Source of the DNA: Sphingobacteriia bacterium
GTDB taxonomy: Bacteria > Bacteroidota > Bacteroidia > Chitinophagales > Chitinophagaceae
Length of the DNA stretch: 64,000 nt
Assembly (NCBI GenBank): GCA_015999745.1
Contig: JAECQP010000001.1
Coordinates: forward strand, 62,001 to 126,000
Direction of reading: 5' to 3'
Numbering within the stretch: the stretch's first letter is position 1; the number at the start of each line of letters is the position of its first letter. Under the pieces are notes generated by a model. The model was not told the DNA's origin, made no database searches, and worked only from the letters and a program-made list of their open reading frames with translations. A program made the position numbers and the translations under genes. Of this stretch, positions 16,289-24,922 are shown piece after piece.

Positions 16289-18526
16289 TTAAAAGAAAAA
16301 ACTCAGGCTGAATTTTGCCGCAAGTTTTGTTCCGGGGGTGAAATGAATTTCTTCTACCGGCGTAACTTCATTTTTTAAACGGCTTACCGTAGCAAACTGG
16401 GTTTCCTTCCATTTTACATTCAGCATATTCTGGATAGCAAATCCTATCTCATATTTTGGTTGCGTATAGTTTAACACCAAATCATTCACAAAGTATCCTT
16501 TCGCTGTGATTGAATAATCCGTATTGGCAGGCCTGTTTCCCAGCCACCGGTAACGGATACTGCCGTTGATACCGGTTTTGTTTTTATAAGTAATCCCCCC
16601 GGTGCTGCTCCAAACGGGGGCCAACGGTATATAGTTTTGTCCTTTGATCTCATCTACCATCCTTCCATGCGCATAGTTCAGGTCCACATCTATATACACC
16701 GATGTAAACGGTTCATATCTCATGGAAAAATCAAACCCTGTTCTTTGGGTTCTTCCTGATGGTTCAGCATAGGCTCCGTCTCCGCTATACACAAATTCCT
16801 GCTTTAACCAAAGGTACCACAAAGCGCCATGCAACAACATGTTTTTGGATGGTTTAAGTATTACACCAAAATCGGCTGAATAAGCCGCCGGCATTACATC
16901 TCTTCCTTTCTCCAGTACAGCTACCCTGGTGTCATTTGAATGAAATCCTTTGCCCAGATTCAGATAGAACCGGGTATTTTTGTTGCTTTGATAATGAAAG
17001 CTCAGCTTGGGACTCAGGATAGCTGCGGTTGCTCTGAAGAGACTGTCTGATTGAAGATGATCTTTATAGTTATTCAACAATTGATCATACCGCAGACCCA
17101 GATTGATGCTAAAACGGTCTGTGAACCGGATTGTTTCATTTTGATAAACATACAGGTTGGTTTCTGCAACATCCCCGTATGCTTTTCTGTTTAACAGTGT
17201 AGTACGATCGATGGTATGGGACAGTTCCAGGTCATTGATCTTATCATGCCTGAATCCGATACCGGACGCCGAACTGAGCTGTACCGAGCCCAATTGAGAA
17301 ACACGATGAAAGCTGCCATTGTAGCCAGCCAGATTCCTGTTTTCTCTCTGCCTGATCTGATCACCATTAACCGGGTCATCCAGGTAAAAAGTAAAATTGG
17401 AATGCAGGTTGAACCGATAATGGGAATACCAGAACTGGTTTTTAAAATAATCTCCGTTTTTCAGGGTAGTGATGAACTGTGCATTCAGGTTCTGCCTGGA
17501 GGTTCTGCCGCCTTCTGTATGATCAACGGCTCCGTAAAAGCCAATGGAACCGTCGGCAACAGCACGATCCGGAATCTGCCCTGAAGCATCCCACTTGCTA
17601 CTGAAAGAGGAAGCACTCAGGGTTAAATAGGTATTCCCGGAAATCTTCCCGTTGTATTTCAGGAAGAAATTAAACCGGTTAAAATGTTGGGGAAAGTCAA
17701 AATAACCATTGGAATAAGCCATTTCGGTTGCCACATAGAACGATTGTTGTTTTTCCTTTGCTTTTTCATTCAACAGATTAAACATACCCAGTGCCCTGTA
17801 TGTATCAAACATACCACCTTCCAGTTTAATGGTGTTATTGCTGAGCCCATTCCTGGTTCTGATATCTACAAAACCAGAAGTGGTAAAATTTCCTTTGGAT
17901 GCATCATAAGGTCCTTTTTGAAAATCAACCTGTTCAATGGTTTCGGGTATCACAAAGTGCATATCTGCATAGCCCTGTCCATGTGCCTGAGAAACCAGGT
18001 TTACCGGTATTCCATCCGCAGTAATATTGATATCGGTTCCATGATCGCAATCAAATCCACGGATAAAGATCTGTTCTGCCTTACCACCTCCCTGGTGCTG
18101 GCCAATAAATAATCCGGGCACCATCCGCAGGATTTCCTGCGAATTGTTGACTCCCCGCATCCTGATATCTGTTTTGCTGATGGTTTTATATTCCTCTCCT
18201 GCCTGGGATCTGACCGTAACCTGTTCCAGCTGTGTTGAGCCGGTTTTCATTGCAACAGGAAACGATGGATTAAAATCACTCACCATCACCATCACATCTT
18301 TATATCCGATGGAACTAAAAAGAATATAGGCGGTATGGCTGGTGGGCTGTGCAACAAAATGACCCCTGATATCTGTCACAACAGATCTGTTATCCGGCAT
18401 AAGGGTAATGACAACCCCTTCCAGTGAAAGACGTGTATTGGCGTCAACTACATACCCCTTTAAGGGTTTCTGAGCCGTTGCCATTGTACAGGTTATCGCC
18501 AGTAAAGCCGCTAAAAAACATCTCAT
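16289..18526 (-). CDS. TonB-dependent outer-membrane receptor inside the hyp operon
   Basis: A 745-residue receptor: signal peptide (cleaved near residue 18, TMATAQ), a carboxypeptidase-regulatory-like beta-sandwich (about 20-100) usual for Bacteroidota, a plug domain (about 115-225, with TDIRMRGVNNSQEILRMVPG and IFIRGFDCDHGTDI), and a 22-strand-type barrel ending in the aromatic FSLSFFF. The plug carries several His/Asp/Cys residues (FDCDHGTDI, AHGQGYADMHF), which would suit metal or metal-chelate recognition. It lies between hypD (12 bases) and hypE (3 bases), so it is almost certainly translated from the hyp transcript. By context the best guess is uptake of nickel or a nickel chelate for the hydrogenase. 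TonB substrate cannot be read reliably from sequence; iron chelates remain possible. Confidence 0.9.
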   Translation of the reverse strand: MRCFLAALLAITCTMATAQKPLKGYVVDANTRLSLEGVVITLMPDNRSVVTDIRGHFVAQPTSHTAYILFSSIGYKDVMVMVSDFNPSFPVAMKTGSTQLEQVTVRSQAGEEYKTISKTDIRMRGVNNSQEILRMVPGLFIGQHQGGGKAEQIFIRGFDCDHGTDINITADGIPVNLVSQAHGQGYADMHFVIPETIEQVDFQKGPYDASKGNFTTSGFVDIRTRNGLSNNTIKLEGGMFDTYRALGMFNLLNEKAKEKQQSFYVATEMAYSNGYFDFPQHFNRFNFFLKYNGKISGNTYLTLSASSFSSKWDASGQIPDRAVADGSIGFYGAVDHTEGGRTSRQNLNAQFITTLKNGDYFKNQFWYSHYRFNLHSNFTFYLDDPVNGDQIRQRENRNLAGYNGSFHRVSQLGSVQLSSASGIGFRHDKINDLELSHTIDRTTLLNRKAYGDVAETNLYVYQNETIRFTDRFSINLGLRYDQLLNNYKDHLQSDSLFRATAAILSPKLSFHYQSNKNTRFYLNLGKGFHSNDTRVAVLEKGRDVMPAAYSADFGVILKPSKNMLLHGALWYLWLKQEFVYSGDGAYAEPSGRTQRTGFDFSMRYEPFTSVYIDVDLNYAHGRMVDEIKGQNYIPLAPVWSSTGGITYKNKTGINGSIRYRWLGNRPANTDYSITAKGYFVNDLVLNYTQPKYEIGFAIQNMLNVKWKETQFATVSRLKNEVTPVEEIHFTPGTKLAAKFSLSFFF

Positions 18527-18538
18527 GATTGTTCAATA

Positions 18539-19627
18539 TTATTCCTCCCCGGCATAATGATAATAGGCTGCGCAGGCTCCTTCACTGCTTACCATTGGTG
18601 CACCTAAAGGATGTTCCGGTTTGCATTTAGTGCCGAAATTCGGGCATTGTTTCGGCTTCTTCAAACCTTTCATGATATCGCCGCTGATACACTCTTTGTT
18701 TTCTTCGGCAAAAGGAAGGTCAATCATGAACTTCAATCTTGCATTGTAGTTTTTATAGCGGTCGTTCACTTCGTAGCCGCTTTGTGGAATATTGCCTATT
18801 CCCCTCCACACCCTGTCGCTTACTGCAAAAACTTTTTGGATGGTATCCTGTGCAAGGCGATTCCCTTCGCGCTGAACACTTCTTGCATACTGATTCTCTA
18901 CTTTGTATTCGCCTTTCTCCAGCTGTTGAACGGCCATCAGGATGCCCTGCAATAAATCCACCGGTTCAAAACCGGTAACCACAATCGGGCATTCATATTT
19001 TTCAGCAACAGGATGGTATTCATTGATGCCCATAATAGTACAAACATGCCCTGCAGCCAAAAAAGCGTCGATCAGGTTTTCTTCATCGCTTAAAATAGCT
19101 TCCATAGCAGGAGGCACCAGTACATGAGAGGCCAGTATACTATAATTGTCCAGTCCCAACTGATCTGCGTGCACCACACTCAAAGCGTTGGCGGGAGCAG
19201 TGGTTTCAAAACCAACCGCAAAGAACACAACCTGTTTGTCCGGATTTTGTTTGGCCAGTTGAACGGCTTCCAGCGGAGAATAAAGAATCCGCACATCAGC
19301 TCCTTCGGCCTTCACTTCCAGCAGGCTCTTTTTGCTTCCCGGAACCCGCAGCATGTCTCCAAAGGAACACATGATGGTATTCGGCTGCTCTGCCAGGTAT
19401 ATAGCCTCGTCAATAACACTCACACTTGTTACACAAACAGGGCATCCGGGTCCATGGACCATAGTAATCTTATCGGGCAGCATATCCAGAATGCCATTCT
19501 TTACCAGGCTATGGGTTTGCCCCCCGCAGATTTCCATAAGTGTCCACGGTTTGGTCGTAATCCGGTGTATTTCCTTAATGAATTCTTCCACCAACTCAGG
19601 GTCACGGTATTCGGTCAGGTATTTCAT
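18539..19627 (-). CDS. hypD: [NiFe]-hydrogenase maturation factor HypD
   Basis: A 362-residue iron-sulfur protein that, with HypC, forms the scaffold on which the Fe(CN)2CO unit is built. Key motifs: EICGGQTHS (about 35-43), [10 protein letters not shown] (about 65-74, redox-active cysteines), [11 protein letters not shown], and a cysteine-rich C-terminus. I placed the start at ATG 19627 ([13 protein letters not shown]). The frame stays open for 60 more codons upstream, but that part is antisense-like, Arg/Gly-rich and overlaps hypC, so it is not coding. The gap to hypC is then 17 bases, and the length matches the family. Confidence 0.95.
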   Translation of the reverse strand: MKYLTEYRDPELVEEFIKEIHRITTKPWTLMEICGGQTHSLVKNGILDMLPDKITMVHGPGCPVCVTSVSVIDEAIYLAEQPNTIMCSFGDMLRVPGSKKSLLEVKAEGADVRILYSPLEAVQLAKQNPDKQVVFFAVGFETTAPANALSVVHADQLGLDNYSILASHVLVPPAMEAILSDEENLIDAFLAAGHVCTIMGINEYHPVAEKYECPIVVTGFEPVDLLQGILMAVQQLEKGEYKVENQYARSVQREGNRLAQDTIQKVFAVSDRVWRGIGNIPQSGYEVNDRYKNYNARLKFMIDLPFAEENKECISGDIMKGLKKPKQCPNFGTKCKPEHPLGAPMVSSEGACAAYYHYAGEE

Positions 19628-19644
19628 ATAATGGGGGATTACTT

Positions 19645-19911
19645 TTAATAAATTTTTTCGTTGGGTGGCGTTTCCAGCTCTTCCACCTCTCCCATGTCTT
19701 TGAGATAGTTGAACACTTTCTGCGCTTCTTCTTCGTCTACTTTCCCAATGGCAACCCCTACATGTACCAGTACATAATCGCCTACCTGCACTTCGGGAAC
19801 CATACATAGATTCACCTCTTTCTGTATACCGCCAAAAGACACTTTCCCGGTTCTGAAAGTATCATCCAAGGCGTTGATCGTTAAAATTTTACCGGGTATG
19901 GCTAAACACAT
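19645..19911 (-). CDS. hypC: [NiFe]-hydrogenase maturation chaperone HypC
   Basis: An 88-residue OB-fold chaperone beginning MCLAIPGKI, the diagnostic HypC/HybG start in which Cys2 (after Met removal) contacts the iron centre and the large-subunit precursor. [20 protein letters not shown] in the middle is also typical. It acts with HypD to carry the Fe(CN)2CO group to the large subunit. It sits 10 bases after hypF and 17 bases before hypD. Only one HypC-type protein is present, so it presumably serves the single hydrogenase in this window. Confidence 0.96.
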   Translation of the reverse strand: MCLAIPGKILTINALDDTFRTGKVSFGGIQKEVNLCMVPEVQVGDYVLVHVGVAIGKVDEEEAQKVFNYLKDMGEVEELETPPNEKIY

Positions 19912-19921
19912 ATGATGAGAT

Positions 19922-22252
19922 TTAAGATTCCTGATGAATTGATTCCGCCCCCGATATTAAAAGAAAAGCCGTCCGTTGCTGCGTGATTTCGAAACAGGCT
20001 AATTGTCCGAATCCGATACATTCATCGTTGGGGCTTAATTGCTGATGAAAATATACATTGATTTTTCCGGATAATGCCTGTGCAACCAGATCAGTAAGCA
20101 GGGCGTTCTGAAAAACACCTCCGCTGAATGCTACTTTTTTAATTTTATGAACAGCACAAAGCTTTACTATTGCCACCGCCAATGAATGGAAAACCTTCCA
20201 GGCTATTTCCGCAACAGGAATTTCAGCAGCAATATCTGTTAAAAACTGTTCCAAAAACCGATCCCAGTTCAGTACGCCGTTCTTCTCTTCCAAAGGATAG
20301 GTTTCCCCTGATCTTAAAACAGCATTGCTTGCAGAAGCCTCCATCAGCATGGCAGCCTCTCCTTCGTAGCTATGTTGTGATTTAATTCCCAGCATACAGG
20401 CCAGCCCGTCGAGGAATCTTCCCATAGAACTGGTTTGCACCGGTTGTTCCTGTTTCAGCAATTTCTGAAAATAAGCCCATTCAGTTGCACTAAAATAAGG
20501 CCGAAGCATTTCCATTTTCCCTCGGGAACGGCTTAACAGACTCAGGGCGGAGAGTCTCGGCTCCTTACTCATTTTATCTCCGGCCAGTTGAGGAAAATAA
20601 TTCAGATGCGCCACCCTTTTCATTTCCCGCTGCTGGTATACAAAGCATTCACTTCCCCAGATTTGTTTGTCATCACCGTATCCCGTTCCGTCCCAGATGA
20701 TGCCCATTACCGGCTCTTCGGCATGCAACAATTTGTTTTCTGCCAGCACTGCAGCAAAATGGGCTTTATGATGCTGAATTTCAACAACCGGAAGGTACCC
20801 GTTTTGGTTGGTTAGTTCCTTTCCGTACTGTGATACAAAATAACCGGGATGGCTATCCACCAGCACCTTTGCAGGTGCTGTTTGGAGCAACTGCAGCAGA
20901 TGGTGCAGCGTCTTGGAATAACTTTCCTGTGATTCAACGGTTCCCTGATCTCCCAGGTACTGGCTAACATACAGGTTTGTACGGTCGAGTATTGCAAAAG
21001 CGCTTTTTAGTTCACCGCCTGCGGCAAGAAGGGTTTGTTCATTTTGCCTGAAGGGATTGGGGAAATAATTGGGTGCCAGCCCCCTGCCTCTTCTCAGGAT
21101 AATTCTTTGGCCCACATCGGTAAACTGCATCACACTATCGTCCTGCGGTACCAGGATCTCCCTGTCGTAGGTCAGCACCCAATCGGCTGCTTCAAATAAT
21201 TCTGCCAATGCTTCCTGATCCTTATAAATAATCGGAGAGCCGCTGATATTGGCGCTGGTGGCAATAAGCGGGCGGCCCACTTGTAAGGAAAGGAGGTATA
21301 ATAAAGGGGAGTAGGCAATCATTACACCCAATCTGGTCAGTCCGGGCGCAACCTGACTGGTGCAGATGCTGTTTCCGGAAGTTGGCCTGAGTTTACACAA
21401 CACAATCGGAGCTCCATTACTGAGCAATGTATCCTCTTCAATCAGCCGGAGTTCCACATCTTTTGACGCCGAATGAATATCGGGGTATAAAACAGCCAGT
21501 GGTTTGGAGGGCCTGTGTTTTTTAATCCGAAGCGTTTGAATCGCCTCCGGATTGGTTGCATCACACATCAGCAGGTATCCGCCAATACCTTTAACGGCAA
21601 TGATCTTGCCATTGAGTAAAGCTTCCGCAACTTTACATACGATAGCAGACTGATCAATATTGATCTTATCGGTGGGTGATTGATAGAGGTGCATTTTTAC
21701 CGCGCAGGACTTACAGGAATTGGTTTGACTGTAGTGCCTGCGGTTCTGAATATCATGGTACTCTGCATGGCAATCTTCACACATAACCAGGTGTTTCATG
21801 GTGGTATGCTCCCTGTCGTAAGGCAAAGCATCCACAATGGAATAACGGGGTCCGCAGTTGAGGCAGGTAGTGAACGCATACCCGTTTCTTCTGTTGGTAT
21901 CGGCTGTCAATTCCGTTTTGCATTCAGAACAAATGGCAATATCGGGCGTCAGTAACAGGTCTGGCCTCGTAGTTGAAAAACTTTGCCGAATGGTAAACCC
22001 CTCAAATGATTTTGTTTCTGTACTGAAAATATCGTGATAAGCAATCAGTGCATTGCGGGGGGGGGTATTGGTTACGGCATGATAGAAAGCCGCCATATCC
22101 ATCAGGTTGGCAGTAAATTCTATCATAACGCCCTCATTGGTATTGCTTACCCAGCCGCTAATGTTCATCTTTTTAGCCAGCTTGCAGACAAAGGGCCTGA
22201 AGCCTACGCCTTGTACCAGGCCCCTGATATGAATATTATAGGTCCGAAGCAT
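19922..22252 (-). CDS. hypF: Carbamoyltransferase HypF
   Basis: A 776-residue multidomain enzyme that activates carbamoyl phosphate with ATP and transfers the carbamoyl group to the HypE C-terminal cysteine. Domains in order: acylphosphatase-like (RGLVQGVGFRPFV, residues about 9-21); two zinc-finger-like segments with CxxC pairs (CSECKTELT, CLNCGPRYS, CEDCHAEYH, CKSCAV; about 107-185); a YrdC/Sua5-like domain (IAVKGIGGYLLMCDATN, KHRPSKPLAVL, ATSANISGSPI; about 205-385); and a Kae1-like C-terminal domain (EIQHHKAHFAAVLAE, WDGTGYGDD, VAFSGGVFQN). Length is normal for the family. It is 4 bases after hypB and 10 before hypC. Confidence 0.96.
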   Translation of the reverse strand: MLRTYNIHIRGLVQGVGFRPFVCKLAKKMNISGWVSNTNEGVMIEFTANLMDMAAFYHAVTNTPPRNALIAYHDIFSTETKSFEGFTIRQSFSTTRPDLLLTPDIAICSECKTELTADTNRRNGYAFTTCLNCGPRYSIVDALPYDREHTTMKHLVMCEDCHAEYHDIQNRRHYSQTNSCKSCAVKMHLYQSPTDKINIDQSAIVCKVAEALLNGKIIAVKGIGGYLLMCDATNPEAIQTLRIKKHRPSKPLAVLYPDIHSASKDVELRLIEEDTLLSNGAPIVLCKLRPTSGNSICTSQVAPGLTRLGVMIAYSPLLYLLSLQVGRPLIATSANISGSPIIYKDQEALAELFEAADWVLTYDREILVPQDDSVMQFTDVGQRIILRRGRGLAPNYFPNPFRQNEQTLLAAGGELKSAFAILDRTNLYVSQYLGDQGTVESQESYSKTLHHLLQLLQTAPAKVLVDSHPGYFVSQYGKELTNQNGYLPVVEIQHHKAHFAAVLAENKLLHAEEPVMGIIWDGTGYGDDKQIWGSECFVYQQREMKRVAHLNYFPQLAGDKMSKEPRLSALSLLSRSRGKMEMLRPYFSATEWAYFQKLLKQEQPVQTSSMGRFLDGLACMLGIKSQHSYEGEAAMLMEASASNAVLRSGETYPLEEKNGVLNWDRFLEQFLTDIAAEIPVAEIAWKVFHSLAVAIVKLCAVHKIKKVAFSGGVFQNALLTDLVAQALSGKINVYFHQQLSPNDECIGFGQLACFEITQQRTAFLLISGAESIHQES

Positions 22253-22256
22253 TCGG

Positions 22257-23036
22257 TCAGATTAGTTCCGGAACTGCTACTTTGGATTTTAACCAATTAT
22301 ACCAAACAGACAAACCTTCACCGGAAGTACAACTTACTTCTATGATTTCTAACCCGGGGTTTACCTTTTTTGCATTGGCTTTTACCTTTTCCATATCAAA
22401 AGGAACATAAGGCAGCAGGTCTATCTTATTAACAATACACAGTGTGGAGGAATGAAACATATCCGGATACTTCAACGGTTTATCATCGCCCTCAGTTACA
22501 CTGATGATTACCACCCTTTCATTTTCTCCCAGATCAAACATGGCCGGGCATACAAGATTACCCACATTCTCAATGAATAAAACAGAATTGTCTCTGGGTT
22601 TCATTCCCTGTAAGGCATGCAATACCATATGAGCATCGAGGTGACAGCCCTTACCCGTATTGATTTGTGTTACCTTTGTACCGGTAGCGTGTATCCGGTC
22701 GGCATCATTGGTGGTTTGCTGATCACCCTCAATCACTGCAAATTCCAGTTCACCTTTCAGGTCTTTCAGCGTTCTTTCCAGCAGGGATGTTTTTCCTGAA
22801 CCGGGAGAACTTACCAGGTTCAGCGCCAGGATGTTTTTGGCATCAAAATAACCCCTGTTCCGCTGGGCCAGTAAATTGTTCTGGTGCAACACATCCTGTT
22901 CCACGTCCACAATCGTTTTGGTAGTCGCATGTGAATGCCCGTGATCATGCGAATGCCCGCCATGGGTATGCTCATGTTCACCAAGATGATGTATGGCAGT
23001 ATTGCCACCGGAATCACAACCACAAGTTGCACACAT
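22257..23036 (-). CDS. hypB: Nickel-inserting GTPase HypB
   Basis: A 259-residue SIMIBI-class GTPase that delivers nickel to the large subunit together with HypA. It begins MCATCGCDSGG, the high-affinity N-terminal nickel motif CxxCGC seen in E. coli HypB. A histidine-rich stretch follows (about 17-37, HEHTHGGHSHDHGHSH), which in other species stores nickel. The P-loop is SSPGSGKTSLLE (about 76-87), and NKID is the guanine-specificity motif near 197. Having both the CxxCGC site and the His-rich arm suggests buffering of scarce nickel. A 31-base gap separates it from hypA. Confidence 0.96.
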   Translation of the reverse strand: MCATCGCDSGGNTAIHHLGEHEHTHGGHSHDHGHSHATTKTIVDVEQDVLHQNNLLAQRNRGYFDAKNILALNLVSSPGSGKTSLLERTLKDLKGELEFAVIEGDQQTTNDADRIHATGTKVTQINTGKGCHLDAHMVLHALQGMKPRDNSVLFIENVGNLVCPAMFDLGENERVVIISVTEGDDKPLKYPDMFHSSTLCIVNKIDLLPYVPFDMEKVKANAKKVNPGLEIIEVSCTSGEGLSVWYNWLKSKVAVPELI

Positions 23037-23067
23037 AAAAAATATTTAATTCTATAAGATAATCTAT

Positions 23068-23409
23068 TTAAGAAACAACCAGCGATTTTACCTTCAATTC
23101 TTTTCCGTTCAGTATATCCAGCAAATGTTCCCCACACACCGGACAGGGATCGAAATAATGCTGAATGCTGAACACTGCATCGCAATCAAGGCACCTGGCT
23201 TTTGCTTCTATCAGGTTGATTTTCCTGGCAGCCTGCTCCAGAACAGAACCTTTAACCGCCTGTTTCCAGGCAAATTCAAAGGAGTCCATTTCTATACCGC
23301 TCATGGTACCAATGTCCAGTTCAATCTCATCTATAACAGCAGCACATGCCTGGTCGGCCTGCTGCTTAGCAATATCAATGATGCTCATTACTATGGAAAG
23401 CTCGTGCAT
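23068..23409 (-). CDS. hypA: Nickel metallochaperone HypA
   Basis: A 113-residue zinc/nickel protein. The N-terminal MHELSIV gives the His2-Glu3 nickel-binding pair. Two CxxC pairs (CLDCDAVF and CPVCGEH, about 73-96) form the structural zinc finger. HypA takes part in nickel insertion with HypB. The start codon is 3 bases after the stop of the small HupE-like gene. The family assignment is unambiguous. Confidence 0.96.
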   Translation of the reverse strand: MHELSIVMSIIDIAKQQADQACAAVIDEIELDIGTMSGIEMDSFEFAWKQAVKGSVLEQAARKINLIEAKARCLDCDAVFSIQHYFDPCPVCGEHLLDILNGKELKVKSLVVS

Positions 23410-23412
23410 TAT

Positions 23413-23625
23413 TTACTTTTGAGAGCCCGCATCTCTTTTGCGGAAATACCTTAAACCGGCAAAGACCATCAATAAACTACCCAGCGTAATTACTGCATGC
23501 ATGGGTTCGGTAAAATAGTGGATAATAGTATAACCCTCTGATTCTCCGTGACCTGGGTGCGCCATGGTTACCAGTGGAGCAATTGTAACAAGGAACAGGC
23601 CTAATGAAATAGCAAGTTTTTTCAT
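23413..23625 (-). CDS. Small His-rich exported membrane protein, HupE/UreJ-like N-terminal fragment
   Basis: A 70-residue protein that heads the hyp operon. It has a signal peptide (about 1-22, ending VTMA), a histidine-rich mature N-terminus (HPGHGESEGY), a short segment YFTEPMHAVITLG, one hydrophobic helix (about 44-60) and a basic tail (RYFRKRD). HupE/UreJ nickel transporters begin almost the same way: signal peptide, then A-HPGH, then a G-F segment and an HP--G-DH-LAM helix. The present protein looks like that first portion alone, with the DH pair replaced by PMH. True HupE proteins have about six helices and roughly 190 residues. It is not an obvious broken gene: no downstream remnant follows, because hypA begins after 3 bases. 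A role in periplasmic nickel binding is an inference. Confidence 0.7.
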   Translation of the reverse strand: MKKLAISLGLFLVTIAPLVTMAHPGHGESEGYTIIHYFTEPMHAVITLGSLLMVFAGLRYFRKRDAGSQK

Positions 23626-23732
23626 ATTTTATAGTTTATTAGTACAATATTAAAACTAATCACCGTTCGTTTTTATGATGAAAGTCATATTTTCTGATGA
23701 CACTTCGCATAAAAAAATTAAAGTAGTCATTT

Positions 23733-23740
23733 TAGTTTTG
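23733..23740 (+). promoter_or_regulatory. Candidate -7 promoter element for the hydrogenase structural operon
   Basis: TAGTTTTG matches the Bacteroidota -7 consensus TAnnTTTG exactly and lies 28 bases before the small-subunit start codon. No convincing TTTG -33 element is found 19-21 bases upstream, so an activator may be needed. The 143-base divergent region (23626-23768) also has to hold the hyp promoter; on the minus strand, TAATATTG at 23652-23645 is the best candidate. Confidence 0.5.
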
Positions 23741-23768
23741 GTAAGCTCTTAACCTTAAAAATATCAGC

Positions 23769-24896
23769 ATGACTAACGATGTTTTGCCAAAACAACCTAC
23801 TTATTACGAGGAGGTTCAAAGAAAAGGATATTCCCGCCGTGATTTTGTCCGGTTTGTAAGCATGATGACCGCATTCATCGGCCTGGAACAATCCGCTATA
23901 GGTCAGGTAACCACGGCCTTGGAAACCAAACCACGTGTTCCTGTTATCTGGTTACACTTTCAGGAATGTACCTGCTGCAGTGAGAGCTTCATCCGCTCGT
24001 CTCACCCGATTGTGGCAGATATTTTACTCGATAAAATTTCGCTGGATTATACCGAAACCCTGATGGCCGCTTCCGGCTTTCAGGCAGAGGAGGCCCTGCA
24101 CAACACCATGACCAAATACAAGGGACAGTATATCCTTTGTGTAGAGGGAAGTGTTCCGCTGGCCGCAGACGGTGTTTATTGTATGATTGGTGGTAAAACC
24201 TCCCTGCAAATTCTGGAAGAAGCTGCAGAAGGGGCTGCTGCTATTATTGCCTGGGGCAGTTGTGCCAGCAATGGTTGCGTTCAGTCTGCCAAACCCAACC
24301 CTACAAAAGCAACGCCTATCCATAAGATCATTAAGAACAAACCTATCATCAAGGTTCCGGGTTGCCCTCCAATAGGTGAAGTGATGGCTGGTGTCATTGT
24401 ACACTACCTCACTTTCGGCAGAATCCCTGAGCTGGATAAACTGGGCAGGCCAAAAGCATTTTACAGCAAACGCGTACACGATACCTGTTACCGTCGTCCT
24501 TTCTACGATGCCGGCCTGTTTGTGGAAAGCTTTGACGATGCAAATGCCAAAAAAGGATATTGTTTATACAAAGTTGGCTGTAAAGGGCCTTCTACCTATA
24601 ATGCCTGTGGTGTAATGAAATGGAATAACGGAACCAGTTTCCCGATCCAGTCCGGACACCCTTGTATCGGTTGCAGTGAGGAGAATTTCTGGGACAACGG
24701 AAGATTCTATGAACGAGGTTCTTCATTTGCCGGATTTGGTATTGAAGCCGATGCCGATACATTTGGTAAAGTAGCGCTGGGTGTTACTACAGCCGCACTG
24801 GTTGGTCATGCCGTAGCTACCAACATCGGAAAATCTAAATTCATCAAAGAGCATCAGCAAGAAGGAAGAGAGAGTGAACATGAATTGAAATCTTAA
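23769..24896 (+). CDS. hyaA: Membrane-bound [NiFe] hydrogenase small subunit, oxygen-tolerant (group 1d) type
   Basis: A 375-residue iron-sulfur subunit that passes electrons from the active site to the membrane. A Tat signal is present (SRRDFVRF, residues 22-29), so the folded heterodimer is exported. Proximal-cluster ligands are Cys67, 69, 70, 165, 170 and 199. These correspond one-to-one, with an offset of 50, to Cys17, 19, 20, 115, 120 and 149 of mature E. coli Hyd-1. The two supernumerary cysteines (69 in ECTCCSES and 170 in GSCASNGC) define the [4Fe-3S] cluster behind oxygen tolerance; oxygen-sensitive enzymes have Gly there. HDTCYRR and three further Cys segments supply the distal and medial clusters. 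A C-terminal helix (about 331-352) anchors it. The gene symbol follows E. coli Hyd-1 usage. Confidence 0.95.
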   Translation: MTNDVLPKQPTYYEEVQRKGYSRRDFVRFVSMMTAFIGLEQSAIGQVTTALETKPRVPVIWLHFQECTCCSESFIRSSHPIVADILLDKISLDYTETLMAASGFQAEEALHNTMTKYKGQYILCVEGSVPLAADGVYCMIGGKTSLQILEEAAEGAAAIIAWGSCASNGCVQSAKPNPTKATPIHKIIKNKPIIKVPGCPPIGEVMAGVIVHYLTFGRIPELDKLGRPKAFYSKRVHDTCYRRPFYDAGLFVESFDDANAKKGYCLYKVGCKGPSTYNACGVMKWNNGTSFPIQSGHPCIGCSEENFWDNGRFYERGSSFAGFGIEADADTFGKVALGVTTAALVGHAVATNIGKSKFIKEHQQEGRESEHELKS

Positions 24897-24922
24897 ATTA
24901 AAATCACCATTCAACTAGCCAT

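Noticed and set aside
19628..19807. 60-codon N-terminal extension of hypD
   Set aside because: It overlaps hypC, is Arg/Gly-rich like an antisense frame, and HypD homologues begin at the later Met (ATG 19627).
23626..23768. Sigma-54 promoter for the hydrogenase operon
   Set aside because: No TGGCAC-N5-TTGC-like pair is present; the TAGTTTTG box fits the usual Bacteroidota element better.
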